DNA of 56,661 nucleotides from Zwartia vadi (GTDB taxonomy: Bacteria; Pseudomonadota; Gammaproteobacteria; Burkholderiales; Burkholderiaceae_B). The notes under the pieces were generated by a model that worked only from the letters and a program-made list of their open reading frames with translations, did not search any database and was not told where the DNA came from. The stretch is from contig NZ_JAUHHE010000018.1 of assembly GCF_030410375.1 (NCBI RefSeq), positions 1 to 56,661 of the forward strand, given 5' to 3'. The position numbers and the translations under genes were made by a program. Shown here piece after piece: positions 8,851 through 17,207 of this stretch. Position 1 is the first letter of the stretch; each line of letters starts with the position of its first letter.

Positions 8851-9117
8851 ATGAGGAAGTCCAAGTTCACAGAAAGTCAGATTGTGGCCATTTTGGCTGA
8901 AGGGGATGCTGGTTTACCGGTGGCTGAAATCTGCAGGAAACACGGAATCAGTAATGCGTTGTATTACCAGTGGAAGAGTAAGTATTCTGGTGTAACGATT
9001 AACGAACTCAAACGAGTGCGGGAACTCGAAGCGGAGAACAGCAGGCTAAAAAAGATGTATGCAGAGCTTGCGCTAGAGAACGCTGCAATCAAAGACGTTT
9101 TAGGCCGAAAGTTGTAA
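8851..9117 (+). CDS. IS3-family OrfA, HTH protein
   Basis: 88 residues with an N-terminal helix-turn-helix (FTESQIVAILAEGDAG, VAEICRKHGISNALYYQWKSKY) and a C-terminal leucine-zipper-like coiled coil (ELEAENSRLKKMYAELALE). In IS3 elements OrfA binds the element ends, and a programmed frameshift near its end makes the OrfAB transposase. The stop is at 9115-9117, 32 bases before the first ATG of orfB. Confidence 0.9.
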   Translation: MRKSKFTESQIVAILAEGDAGLPVAEICRKHGISNALYYQWKSKYSGVTINELKRVRELEAENSRLKKMYAELALENAAIKDVLGRKL

Positions 9118-9149
9118 CGCCGGCCGCAAAACAGGCAGCAGTAGAGGTC

Positions 9150-9971
9150 ATGGTGACTGACTACTGCCTGTCAAAGGCCAAGGCCTGCAAGATTGTGGGT
9201 CTGTCGCGGACGGTGTTGTATCGGCCAAGGGTAGATCGAATGGAGCGAGATCGCGAAGTGATTGCTGTTTTAAACGGAATCCTCGCCCAGCGATCCCGCG
9301 CCCGCTGGGGCTTCTGGAAATGCTTTGATCGAATGCGTTTAGATGGCTATTCCTTTAACCATAAGCGTGTACACAGGATTTATTGCGAGATGAGACTGAA
9401 CTTGAAGCGACGGACAAAGAAACGCGTCATCACTCGACCCGCGCAGCCACTAGATCTTGTCCAGGAGCTGAACTACGTTTGGTCTTTAGACTTTATGCGC
9501 GATATGCTATACGACGGTCATCCCTTCAGAACATTTAACGTGATTGACGAAGGCAATCGTGAAGCGTTGCGCATTGAGATTGGCAGATCAATCACTGCAG
9601 CACGAGTAGTCAGGATCATGGATGAGCTGATTGAGGTGTATAGCGCACCCAAGGCAATCAGGCTCGACAATGGTGCGGAGCTTACTTCATACGCATTTAC
9701 AGAATGGGCTGAGCAACACGGAGTGGAGTTGCGTTTTATCCAACCTGGCAAGCCTAATCAAAATGCATTCATTGAGAGATTCAATAAAAGTTTTAGGCAA
9801 GAGATACTCGATGCCAATCTGTTCAATACACTTTCAGAGGTGCAGGCCTTGGCCGATGAGTGGTTGAACGATTACAACGAGTATCGACCGCATGAGTCTT
9901 TGGGAAACCTGCCGCCGGCAGTATTCAAACCCAGGGTTTTTAAATCGGACGTCTCTACTTTAGAGTTGTAG
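9150..9971 (+). CDS. IS3-family OrfB, DDE transposase
   Basis: 273 residues with an HTH_21-like region and an rve integrase core. The DDE residues are visible in WSLDFMRD, RLDNGAEL and AFIERFNKSFRQE. The C-terminus has the usual YNEYRPHESLGNLPP motif. The true product is probably an OrfAB fusion made by ribosomal frameshift, so the ATG used here may not be the natural start. Full length. Confidence 0.9.
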   Translation: MVTDYCLSKAKACKIVGLSRTVLYRPRVDRMERDREVIAVLNGILAQRSRARWGFWKCFDRMRLDGYSFNHKRVHRIYCEMRLNLKRRTKKRVITRPAQPLDLVQELNYVWSLDFMRDMLYDGHPFRTFNVIDEGNREALRIEIGRSITAARVVRIMDELIEVYSAPKAIRLDNGAELTSYAFTEWAEQHGVELRFIQPGKPNQNAFIERFNKSFRQEILDANLFNTLSEVQALADEWLNDYNEYRPHESLGNLPPAVFKPRVFKSDVSTLEL

Positions 9972-10008
9972 CCTTGACAGGGAAGTCTACGCTACCAGGA
10001 GTTCCATA

Positions 10009-10476
10009 ATGGAAAAACTTGTACTCAGCGAAAACGAACTTGCCCAGCGCTGGGGGATGAGTCCCAAGACACTTCAACGCTGGCGCAGCGAAGGTCGAGG
10101 GCCGCGTTTTCTAAAACTCTCTAAACGGGTGATCTATCCCTTGGATGAGATACAACATTTTGAAAATAATGCCTTGTACGAATCAACCTGGCAAAAAGCG
10201 AGTGATGTGATTCTTGCTTCTGACACGAAGTGGCTGACTCCTCGGCAGCTCGCTGCAGTCATGGGATTGCCTATGTATACGCTTACTCACCCTAATGTTC
10301 GTAAAGCTTTGGGTATTCCGCATACCAGGGTTGGCAAACTCATTCGTTTCAATGTTGAGGAAGTGATGGGGTGGGCGCGCAAATGGTCTGAAGAGGCGCA
10401 AGCCAATGGCGCAACGTTATCTGAAGACGAAAACCACCGCACATTGCTGCAGACACTCGCTAAATTACCCGGATAA
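10009..10476 (+). CDS. HTH_17/excisionase-like DNA-binding protein
   Basis: 155 residues. The first 50 resemble an AlpA/MerR-type HTH_17 domain (LSENELAQRWGMSPKTLQRWRSEGRGPRFLKLSKRVIYPLDEI); a second similar half (about 70-125) reads WLTPRQLAAVMGLP and VGKLIRFNVEEVMGWARKW. Proteins of this type are often phage- or island-borne regulators. AGGAG lies before the ATG. A strong terminator follows. The last 437 bp of gene plus terminator occur again at 14831-15267, on the far side of the ietAS genes, where the copy is broken. Confidence 0.7.
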   Translation: MEKLVLSENELAQRWGMSPKTLQRWRSEGRGPRFLKLSKRVIYPLDEIQHFENNALYESTWQKASDVILASDTKWLTPRQLAAVMGLPMYTLTHPNVRKALGIPHTRVGKLIRFNVEEVMGWARKWSEEAQANGATLSEDENHRTLLQTLAKLPG

Positions 10477-10552
10477 CAAATTAGGAGGTTAGAAACAAAA
10501 CGGCCCCTCAATGAGGGGCCGTTTGTATCTCGTGGCACGCGCGTAACTCATT
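10116..10552 (+). repeat. 437-bp direct repeat, left copy
   Basis: Pairs without gaps with 14831-15267; I count 11 mismatches, about 97 percent identity. It covers the 3' part of the DNA-binding protein gene, its terminator and 28 bases beyond. The two copies bracket the ietAS module, and both lie in the same orientation. Confidence 0.9.
10498..10524 (+). terminator. rho-independent terminator after the HTH gene
   Basis: A perfect 12-bp stem (AAACGGCCCCTC / GAGGGGCCGTTT) with an AAT loop, 21 bases after the gene's stop codon. The A tract before it makes it usable in both directions. Confidence 0.85.
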
Positions 10553-10746
10553 AAACGCTCATCCCAAACGATAGCTGGCGAAGCAGTAAGCTCTCGGGAT
10601 ACTGGCAAACAAAGTCCAGAATAACGGAGATTTACCTCTTTCGAATCAGTTCGGATTTTTGCTAACGAGCCACTCGGTAGACTACAAGACCAAGCCAATT
10701 TTTCTATAGTTATCGAACATTGCATTGACTGCAGAACTGATGGCAT
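10553..10746 (-). pseudogene. small gene of unknown function, 3' end replaced by the repeat
   Basis: A minus-strand frame starts at 10746, seven bases after the stop of the 10753-10980 gene, and runs into the 437-bp repeat at 10552, ending at 10489 inside the terminator. About 64 codons are native; the last 21 come from the repeat. No domain recognised. If real, it was the last gene of the ietA-ietS transcript before the repeat arrived. It could also be a chance frame. Confidence 0.35.
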
Positions 10747-10752
10747 TTTGCT

Positions 10753-10980
10753 CTACGAAATGTAAAAGCCTCGCTCTACATCTTTCTGCGCTATTTCTTC
10801 AAGCTCATGCACCATGCTACCCCCCGTTTGAATACGGTAATCACTCTCAATCACCTTACTGACTGAGTATGTAGGTCCAACCTGCCTATTTTCATGATGT
10901 GCGCTCACGTGATATTCGTCATCTATCTCTACTCGTTTAATTTCAAACTCTTTATTGTTGTGAACAAATCGCTTGCTCAT
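10753..10980 (-). CDS. small acidic hypothetical protein downstream of ietS
   Basis: 75 residues, charged, with several His (YHVSAHHENRQVG) and no signal or membrane segment. GAGGG lies 7 bases before the ATG, so translation is likely. It is 61 bases after the ietS stop on the same strand and may be a third gene of that operon. No family recognised. Confidence 0.6.
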   Translation of the reverse strand: MSKRFVHNNKEFEIKRVEIDDEYHVSAHHENRQVGPTYSVSKVIESDYRIQTGGSMVHELEEIAQKDVERGFYIS

Positions 10981-11041
10981 ACTAACCCTCTATTGCTAGT
11001 TGAAATCCTGAAAATGCTTACACCAAATTGGTCCGATCAAG

Positions 11042-13597
11042 TTATCCTGAAACCGTAACTCGGGTACTGACTCGTTCTTTGACTTCTTGATAGATCGGCA
11101 AGTCGACGCCCTCACCAACCTCAAGTGTCACACATAGTGCAAACGGAACTGGAGCAATAAGCTTGCCACCATCTTCTGCGCAGTTGACCTTAAAAACTAA
11201 ATCGGCGCCATCAACGAAGGGGATTGCAGATGCTCCCTCGAGCACTTCGTGTTGCACCGTACCCCGCTGAACTCGCTGCCAGTCGCAATTCATTCGAGAG
11301 ACACTGAAATCAGCGTCTGGAGGCTTGACCCAAAGGCGTGCTGCACGATATTTCGCATGCCTAGGATTAATCGGTGACATCCAAGCTAAGGTGATGGTCA
11401 GCCGCCGCTTCACCATTTTGGCATTCAGGCTAGGCGGGAGAGGAACTCGGAATTCAAGTGCTTCGCCATCCCGCAGTTCTCCAGTTCCAAGCAAGGTTGC
11501 GCGTTGCTCCGTACAGGTAATTGCTCGATCAATGTCCGACAATCCGTACCCAACAAAACGCGTGACTAGACTTTGACGTTGCCTCCAGTCAGTAATCTCT
11601 GGCCGTGCATCAATGATTTGCGCCTCAAGGTTTCCCCATTCTGCCCCATGTACAAGCAGAGCCTTCAGCAATACTGCGTCCATGCGATTTGGGAGACGGT
11701 CGGGACTTCCAGTTCGCAGCACTTCAATTGCAGAATGGGCCTGTGCAGTTCCCCGGGTGGCGAGAGCCGCAGCATTACTGGTGCCGCGTGCGTATTTCGT
11801 ATTTTGACCACTTGAATTTGGCGGAGCTGCCACCCTGTGCCCTGGTGCCGCGGACGTATTGATGATCTGCAACACGGTGATGTCAGGATTGCCATTGTGT
11901 CTCTCACGATGTAGCACTCGCCCACCCGGCATCAAAATGTCCGGTTTGACTGCCCGCCGGAAGCCGTGACCGATGCAAGAGTAAGGCGATATCCCATGGT
12001 CAGGGAACAGATCGAAGCGATCAGACGTCTGTACGAAAGTTGCCCCGTCAGCATGCACTGATCCAACTGTGATGGCGTTGATGGACTCTCCAGGAGTCAG
12101 CACTCGGCGCCCGACAGAATCAGCCACGAGAGCGGGTACCGCCAGTCGCTGCCGTGCTTCTACTGGTAGCGTGGACAACGTTCCGCGCGACAACGGCAAG
12201 GAGATCTGTGCCGACACATTACCTGCACTCACAACGAAAAGGACCTGATATTTCGATGAGAGCCAATCCAGAAGTCGCGCCCATGGCGATAATTCGGTAT
12301 CGAACGGTTTGAGTAGGTCCCCGACCGATAGATTGATAACCTTGATAGTTGGTGCGGCGGCCGAACTACCTGTATCTCCTTCAAATATCCGCTTCACAGC
12401 CCGGTGCACCAGATCAATCAGCAGTAAGTCATCAGGTGTTGACTCTTGCCTTGGATCATTCATATCGGCAGGGTCCGGACGCATAATGGGTCGAACATAG
12501 ATCGGCCTGGTCAATGGCACCCTAGATCCATCTAACTCTCCGTACAAGATAAGGGAGGCCATGGCTGTTCCATGTACGCGATCTCGTGCTGGATAGTCCG
12601 ACTCCCATCCGTCAGGGTCGTCTATGGAAAGTCGACCGGAAAGCAGCGGATGATTTTGAATAGGAAGACCGTCGAGTATGGCAACAATTGGCTGCCCAGA
12701 TGGTGGTATGGTAGAGGCAAGCACCTCAGGCGATCGAAGTTCGTCTCCCTCTGGAGCGGGCAACGCTTGACCGCGTGGCCGGAAAAGCATCACGCGGTCT
12801 GACAGTACTAGAGCGGGAGGATTCTCACTGAGGAGGCTTTGCACCCCAGACGCAGACACCTCGACCAAGAAGCCGTGGTAGGCTATATCTTGAATTAGAG
12901 CCGCACTGAGAATGCGCCCACCAATTTCGCTGAGAAGGCGAGCCAAATCTTCCGCTGCCCGTCTGTTCTTTTCAGGGGAGAAATAGCACCACGCTTCTAT
13001 CTCAAAGCGTATTGTCTCCTCTCCAGTTTCAAGCCGACTTTCCCAATACTCGCGGATGTCTTGACCGATACGGTCCTGAATGCCCCAGAAGCGCACGTCC
13101 CTCAAGTGCTTGAAAACATCCTTCCATTTGGCGAGTCCACGCTCCAATTGAACCTGCGTGTCTTCTTTGTAGCGATTCCAGAGATTGATGACCTCAGCGA
13201 GCGCTTGTTGGTTGCTACCCAAGAGGTAAATACGCCCATCCAAGTTCTTCTGCCGATCACGTTGATCATAGAAGTCATCGTCTGGTTCAAGGTCGGACTC
13301 ATCAGCTTCAAGCAGCCATTCCAGTCCAGGCGTTCGCTGAACTGCCCCGATGAACTTCTCAACGGAGCCAACGGTCTCGAAGACGACGACTAACTCTGGG
13401 TCGTCCGCTGGCGTAGTTGCTTGTAGCTGTATTCGTCGGGCATCAAAAGCCGACTGCAGTGTTCCAAATTTCGGTGTCAGTCTCTCAGTTTGGCGTGGAG
13501 CTGAGGGAATGTGAACTTGAGCCCACCCTGGGGCGCGCTTTTCCCGTTCGGATGATGTGGGCCGAGGAAATAGCAGAAGTGGTTGTTGTTCGCTCAT
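11042..13597 (-). CDS. ietS: IetS, S8 subtilisin-like protease of the IetAS defence pair
   Basis: 851 residues. An N-terminal region of about 290 residues of unknown fold precedes a subtilase domain with the full triad: D309 (AILDG), H342 (VHGTAMAS), S607 (GTSNAAA), plus the oxyanion Asn in SAGN (460). A beta-rich C-terminal region follows. No signal peptide, so it acts in the cytoplasm. Paired with the AAA ATPase just upstream it matches IetAS, first described as a plasmid-stability pair in Agrobacterium and later as an antiphage system. The start lies 23 bases after the ietA stop. The trigger and substrate are unknown. Confidence 0.88.
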   Translation of the reverse strand: MSEQQPLLLFPRPTSSEREKRAPGWAQVHIPSAPRQTERLTPKFGTLQSAFDARRIQLQATTPADDPELVVVFETVGSVEKFIGAVQRTPGLEWLLEADESDLEPDDDFYDQRDRQKNLDGRIYLLGSNQQALAEVINLWNRYKEDTQVQLERGLAKWKDVFKHLRDVRFWGIQDRIGQDIREYWESRLETGEETIRFEIEAWCYFSPEKNRRAAEDLARLLSEIGGRILSAALIQDIAYHGFLVEVSASGVQSLLSENPPALVLSDRVMLFRPRGQALPAPEGDELRSPEVLASTIPPSGQPIVAILDGLPIQNHPLLSGRLSIDDPDGWESDYPARDRVHGTAMASLILYGELDGSRVPLTRPIYVRPIMRPDPADMNDPRQESTPDDLLLIDLVHRAVKRIFEGDTGSSAAAPTIKVINLSVGDLLKPFDTELSPWARLLDWLSSKYQVLFVVSAGNVSAQISLPLSRGTLSTLPVEARQRLAVPALVADSVGRRVLTPGESINAITVGSVHADGATFVQTSDRFDLFPDHGISPYSCIGHGFRRAVKPDILMPGGRVLHRERHNGNPDITVLQIINTSAAPGHRVAAPPNSSGQNTKYARGTSNAAALATRGTAQAHSAIEVLRTGSPDRLPNRMDAVLLKALLVHGAEWGNLEAQIIDARPEITDWRQRQSLVTRFVGYGLSDIDRAITCTEQRATLLGTGELRDGEALEFRVPLPPSLNAKMVKRRLTITLAWMSPINPRHAKYRAARLWVKPPDADFSVSRMNCDWQRVQRGTVQHEVLEGASAIPFVDGADLVFKVNCAEDGGKLIAPVPFALCVTLEVGEGVDLPIYQEVKERVSTRVTVSG

Positions 13598-13620
13598 CCT
13601 GCGCCATTTGTTGTATCGGA

Positions 13621-14595
13621 CTAAGCGTCGGATGACACTCTATTTTTCCATTGTTCTAGACGATCACTAATAACAGCATGAATGTCGGAGTTCGGAAGCG
13701 TTAGAACATAACGCCTATGCACATCTTCACAGAACTGTTCAAGATCCGAAAAACTGTTTACCTTGAGCTTCGTGGCAAGAGTCCTTGGCGACATGCTAAG
13801 TGGACAACCCAAACGCTCTTGAAATCGATCAAACCAAGCCGTTCTCTGTTCGAGGGTCGGGCCCGGCAGACTCAGTCGCAGTTGAAAGCGACGCCAAACA
13901 GCGCGATCAAGTAACTCTGAGTGGTTGGTTGCAGTCACGATCACCACATGACTTGGCAATGCGTCAATTTGGAGAAGCAGGGAACTGACGACGCGTTTGA
14001 TTTCGCCTGTTTCGTGTGTATCTCCTCGCTCTTTGCCGAGAGTATCAAACTCATCGAAAAAGAGGACACACTGGTGCGTGCGCGCAAAATCGAATAGCCG
14101 CTTCAGTCTTCCACTGGTTTCACCCAAAAAACTACCGACAACGGCTTCATAACGCACTACGAACAGCGGAACCATCAACTCCTGGGCGATCGCCTCAGCC
14201 AATGTTGTTTTTCCATTTCCCGGTGGGCCAGAGAGCAGCACTCGATGTCGAGGTTCGAGCCCATAGGAGCGCAAAATATCGCGTCTTTGCTGTTCCTCAA
14301 TCAGCTCGGATGTCGCCTTCAGAACATCCGCTGGCAGCAGCACAGACGACAAGGCTCTACGCGGCTCGATTTCATACAAAAGCCCGCCATGTCCACCATC
14401 GAAACTGCGTACAACCTCAGCTGCCTTGGGACGAGCATTGGTCACGCGCAGGTTCTCCTCCAGCCTGTCAGCTAGATTGTTGTGATGCTTGGCGCGCTCC
14501 TCGGCAGCCATGGCTTCGACAGTAGACTTGAACAAGCCTTGATCGCCTTGGCTACCCGCTCGCACTAGATTAACAATTAGGTCGGCTCTGGACAT
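13621..14595 (-). CDS. ietA: IetA, AAA+ ATPase of the IetAS defence pair
   Basis: 324 residues. A single AAA+ module: Walker A GPPGNGKT (123-130), Walker B CVLFFDEFDT (D181, E182), then an ATNHSELLDRAVWRRFQ segment holding sensor 1 and the arginine finger. The N-terminal 80 residues are helical and of unknown role. IetA is thought to control or feed the IetS protease. GGAG lies before the start codon. It is the first gene of a minus-strand operon ietA-ietS with a possible small third gene. Confidence 0.88.
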   Translation of the reverse strand: MSRADLIVNLVRAGSQGDQGLFKSTVEAMAAEERAKHHNNLADRLEENLRVTNARPKAAEVVRSFDGGHGGLLYEIEPRRALSSVLLPADVLKATSELIEEQQRRDILRSYGLEPRHRVLLSGPPGNGKTTLAEAIAQELMVPLFVVRYEAVVGSFLGETSGRLKRLFDFARTHQCVLFFDEFDTLGKERGDTHETGEIKRVVSSLLLQIDALPSHVVIVTATNHSELLDRAVWRRFQLRLSLPGPTLEQRTAWFDRFQERLGCPLSMSPRTLATKLKVNSFSDLEQFCEDVHRRYVLTLPNSDIHAVISDRLEQWKNRVSSDA

Positions 14596-14830
14596 AAGTT
14601 CTCCGACTGTAATGATACCAGTTGAGCATCTTCTTCGGTCGCCTTTCTCATGTGAAGAAAGCTGTGAGGCCTCAGTTTTTCCAAGGGATCACGTCGTTGG
14701 CCAAAGCTGGGAATCGAGGGTAAATGAAAGGATTACAGGGTCGAGCATAGAGTTTTCCTATCCGCCTAGTCAGACCTCAGCAACTTATCCTGTGAATCCA
14801 GCCAAATAGTTTGCCCAAAGAGCAACGCAT
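14596..14830. other. ietA promoter region
   Basis: No gene recognised. A 65-codon plus-strand frame here has no family and overlaps the expected ietA promoter. The right border at 14831 is the exact start of the second 437-bp repeat. Confidence 0.4.
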
Positions 14831-15191
14831 ACTCTCTAAACGGGTGATCTATCCCTTGGATGAGATACAACATTTTGAAAACAATGCCTTGTACGAATCA
14901 ACCTGGCAAAAAGCGAGTGATGTGATTCTTGCTTCTGACACGAAGTGGCTGACTCCTCGGTAGCTCGCTGCAGTCATGGGATTGCCTATGTATACGCTTA
15001 CTCACTCTAATGTTCGTAAAGCTTTGGGTATTCCGCATACCAGGATTGGCAAACTCATTCGTTTCAATGCTGAGGAAGTGATGGGGTGGGCGAGCAAATG
15101 GTCTAAAGAGGCGCAAGCCAATGGCGCAACGTTATCTGAAGACGAAAACCGCCGCACATTGCTGCAGACACTCGCTAAATTACCCGGATAA
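14831..15191 (+). pseudogene. duplicated 3' part of the HTH_17/excisionase-like gene, with a stop
   Basis: Matches codons 37 to the end of the gene at 10009-10476. It lacks the start and first HTH, and one change, CAG to TAG at about 14960, stops the frame. Downstream the frame is intact to the same stop and terminator. A 71-codon open frame from an internal ATG (14976) remains but is unlikely to be a working regulator. Confidence 0.8.
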
Positions 15192-15212
15192 CAAATTAGG
15201 AGGCTAGAAACA

Positions 15213-15239
15213 AAACGGCCCCTCAATGAGGGGCCGTTT
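15213..15239 (+). terminator. terminator in the right repeat copy
   Basis: Identical to the stem at 10498-10524: 12-bp arms with an AAT loop. It would insulate the ietA promoter region from the downstream biotin operon. Confidence 0.75.
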
Positions 15240-15445
15240 GTATCTCGTGGCACACGCATAACTCATTGATTTATAAAGGTATCAAGGAGTGCGGTTTGTA
15301 CTATAGTTTGGGTAGGCAGAAAAAAAACACAAAAAATCACAAATTTCTTTACTACCATTTACTACCATTTTCGCTGATTCACCCTTCTGTATTTGGTGGT
15401 GGAAGCTGAAGTTATATATAAACTCGCTTCCTCAGGCGTGGATAG

Positions 15446-15554
15446 TACATGGCTTTACCTGCCTCTAATGAGCGATTTAAAGCGAATGGTAGTTATCACG
15501 CTGATTTCCGCACAATCCTCGTTTTTCAATTATTCGCATCTCCCTCTGATTAGT
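15446..15554 (+). repeat. 109-bp dispersed repeat with a 34-codon frame, copy A
   Basis: Matches 27618-27726 without gaps at roughly 80 to 85 percent. In both copies an ATG opens a 34-codon frame (here 15449-15553) beginning M-A/V-LPASNERF and ending PSD or FSD then TAG. The rest of the gap 15268-15760 holds AT-rich sequence, a tandem TTTACTACCAT pair near 15350, and no recognised gene. Confidence 0.6.
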
Positions 15555-15761
15555 CCAGGCACACGCTTAGGGGCAGCGGTATAGCTGCACCACTTTCAAC
15601 AATAAAGTACGATCTTTTGAATATCGGCTATAACTAAAAAAGTTGATACTCGCGGTGTATTTCATGCCTCGCCAGATGACGCTGTTTCGCCATGTACTAT
15701 AACCATGGGGTGAGGGTATTTTCTGGTACAGCGACGAACATTCACCCTGCGCGCCAAGGTA

Positions 15762-15803
15762 CATATGCCCTTATCCTTCACATCGAAGTTTTAAGGGCAT
15801 ATG
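15762..15803. promoter_or_regulatory. 12-bp inverted repeat before bioA
   Basis: CATATGCCCTTA at 15762-15773 is the exact reverse complement of TAAGGGCATATG at 15792-15803, with an 18-base spacer. It lies about 90 bases before the chosen bioA start. It could be an operator for a biotin-operon repressor or an RNA hairpin; it does not resemble the BirA or BioR sites I know. The ATG inside its right arm is not taken as the bioA start. Confidence 0.5.
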
Positions 15804-15890
15804 CAGCTTGGTCGACTCGGTGGTGTAAAAACTCTGCCTGAATGCCATCGGTATCGTTTTTACCCCATCCTTACTTGCCTACTGAGTGTT

Positions 15891-17207
15891 ATGACCTTAT
15901 CTTCACTAAACAAGTCTTTGGCCATGCGCAGTCTTGATGCGGTATGGCACCCGTGCACACAGATGGCGCGTGCGCAGCAATTACCACCACTTCCAATAGT
16001 TCGTGGCGAAGGCCCTTGGTTATTTGACACCGAAGGAAGGCGCTATTTCGATGCCAACAGTTCTTGGTGGGTCAATCTGTTCGGTCATGCACAACCTGAC
16101 ATCAACGCAGCAATCAAATACCAACTGGACACGCTGCCGCATGTCATGTTGGCAGGCTGCACGCACGAGCCGGCAGTCCAGCTGGCCGAGAGGCTGAGCG
16201 CCCGCACAGGTGGGGCGCTTGGACATGCTTTCTTTGCCTCTGATGGTGCGAGTGCGGTTGAAATAGCGCTTAAACAAAGCTTTCATAGCTGGCGCAATCA
16301 GGGACAAATACTTCGGCGCGAATTTGTTTGCCTTAAGAACGGTTATCACGGCGAAACCATCGGTGCACTTGCCGTGACCGACGTTGCCATCTTCCGTGAT
16401 GCCTATGATCCGCTGTTGATGCGTGCGCACATCGTCGAATCACCGGATAGCCGACTGAACAATGAGGATGCAGCGTTTTCTGCCTTGCGCAGCTTGCTCG
16501 ACGAGCGTGGTGAGTATATTTCTGCGGTGATCGTGGAGCCGCTGGTTCAAGGGGCTGCCGGAATGGTCATGCACTCACCTGAGTACTTGCGCAAGGTGCG
16601 CGCGCTGACCCGTGAGTTCGGCGTTCACTTGATTGCAGATGAGATTGCGGTTGGTTGCGGGCGTACAGGAACCTTCTTTGCCTGGGAACAAGTTGACACT
16701 GAGCACTGGCCAGATTTCGTCACTCTTTCCAAAGGTATTACCGGTGGAACATTACCTTTGTCACTGGTATTGACTAACGAAACCGTCTACCGTGCATTCT
16801 GGAGTGAGGACGTGTCCCGAGGATTCCTGCATTCGCACTCCTACACAGGTAATGCACTGGCATGTGCTGCAGCGAATGCGGTCCTGGATCGATTTGATGC
16901 GGGTCAGATAGAAGCCAATCGTGTCCAAGCCTCAACATTGACTGATGCATTTTCATCGTTCTCCAATCATCCCCGAGTCAAGAATTTCAGACAGCGGGGA
17001 ATGATTCTCGCTTTCGATGTTACAGACTCTGGCGACCGGTTCAGTGAGCGCTTTCATTTGGCTGCACGACACCATGAGTTGTTGATCCGACCGATCGGTA
17101 GCACGGTCTACCTGATGCCACCTTACGTCATAGATCAAGCGACGGCGGATTTTTTGGCGCATACAGTGAGTGTTACCTTAAACGAGGTTCTGCATCATGC
17201 TGCTTGA
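15891..17207 (+). CDS. bioA: adenosylmethionine-8-amino-7-oxononanoate aminotransferase
   Basis: About 438 residues, a class III PLP aminotransferase. It converts 7-keto-8-aminopelargonate to 7,8-diaminopelargonate using S-adenosylmethionine as amino donor in biotin synthesis. Visible motifs are WHPCTQM near the N-terminus, DGASAVEIALK, LIADEIAVGCGRTG and the PLP lysine in LSKGITGG. The frame opens at 15801, but the first 30 codons match nothing and overlap the inverted repeat, so the ATG at 15891 is preferred. It overlaps bioF by 11 bases. Confidence 0.93.
   Translation: MTLSSLNKSLAMRSLDAVWHPCTQMARAQQLPPLPIVRGEGPWLFDTEGRRYFDANSSWWVNLFGHAQPDINAAIKYQLDTLPHVMLAGCTHEPAVQLAERLSARTGGALGHAFFASDGASAVEIALKQSFHSWRNQGQILRREFVCLKNGYHGETIGALAVTDVAIFRDAYDPLLMRAHIVESPDSRLNNEDAAFSALRSLLDERGEYISAVIVEPLVQGAAGMVMHSPEYLRKVRALTREFGVHLIADEIAVGCGRTGTFFAWEQVDTEHWPDFVTLSKGITGGTLPLSLVLTNETVYRAFWSEDVSRGFLHSHSYTGNALACAAANAVLDRFDAGQIEANRVQASTLTDAFSSFSNHPRVKNFRQRGMILAFDVTDSGDRFSERFHLAARHHELLIRPIGSTVYLMPPYVIDQATADFLAHTVSVTLNEVLHHAA

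Larger units (their letters stand above)
8789..9989 (+). mobile_element. IS3-family element
   Basis: About 1.2 kb bounded by inverted repeats TAGACTTCCCT at 8789 and AGGGAAGTCTA ending at 9989, with the usual two overlapping-type frames orfA and orfB. It sits between the 5' flank of the truncated nuclease-like gene and the DNA-binding protein gene at 10009, whose promoter it may replace. No clear target duplication flanks it. Confidence 0.82.
14831..15267 (+). repeat. 437-bp direct repeat, right copy
   Basis: Partner of 10116-10552. Sequence similarity begins abruptly at ACTCTCTAAACGGG and ends at AACTCATT in both copies. The differences are mostly C/T and G/A transitions, several altering the protein, which suggests the copies have drifted apart without repair. 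Confidence 0.9.
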
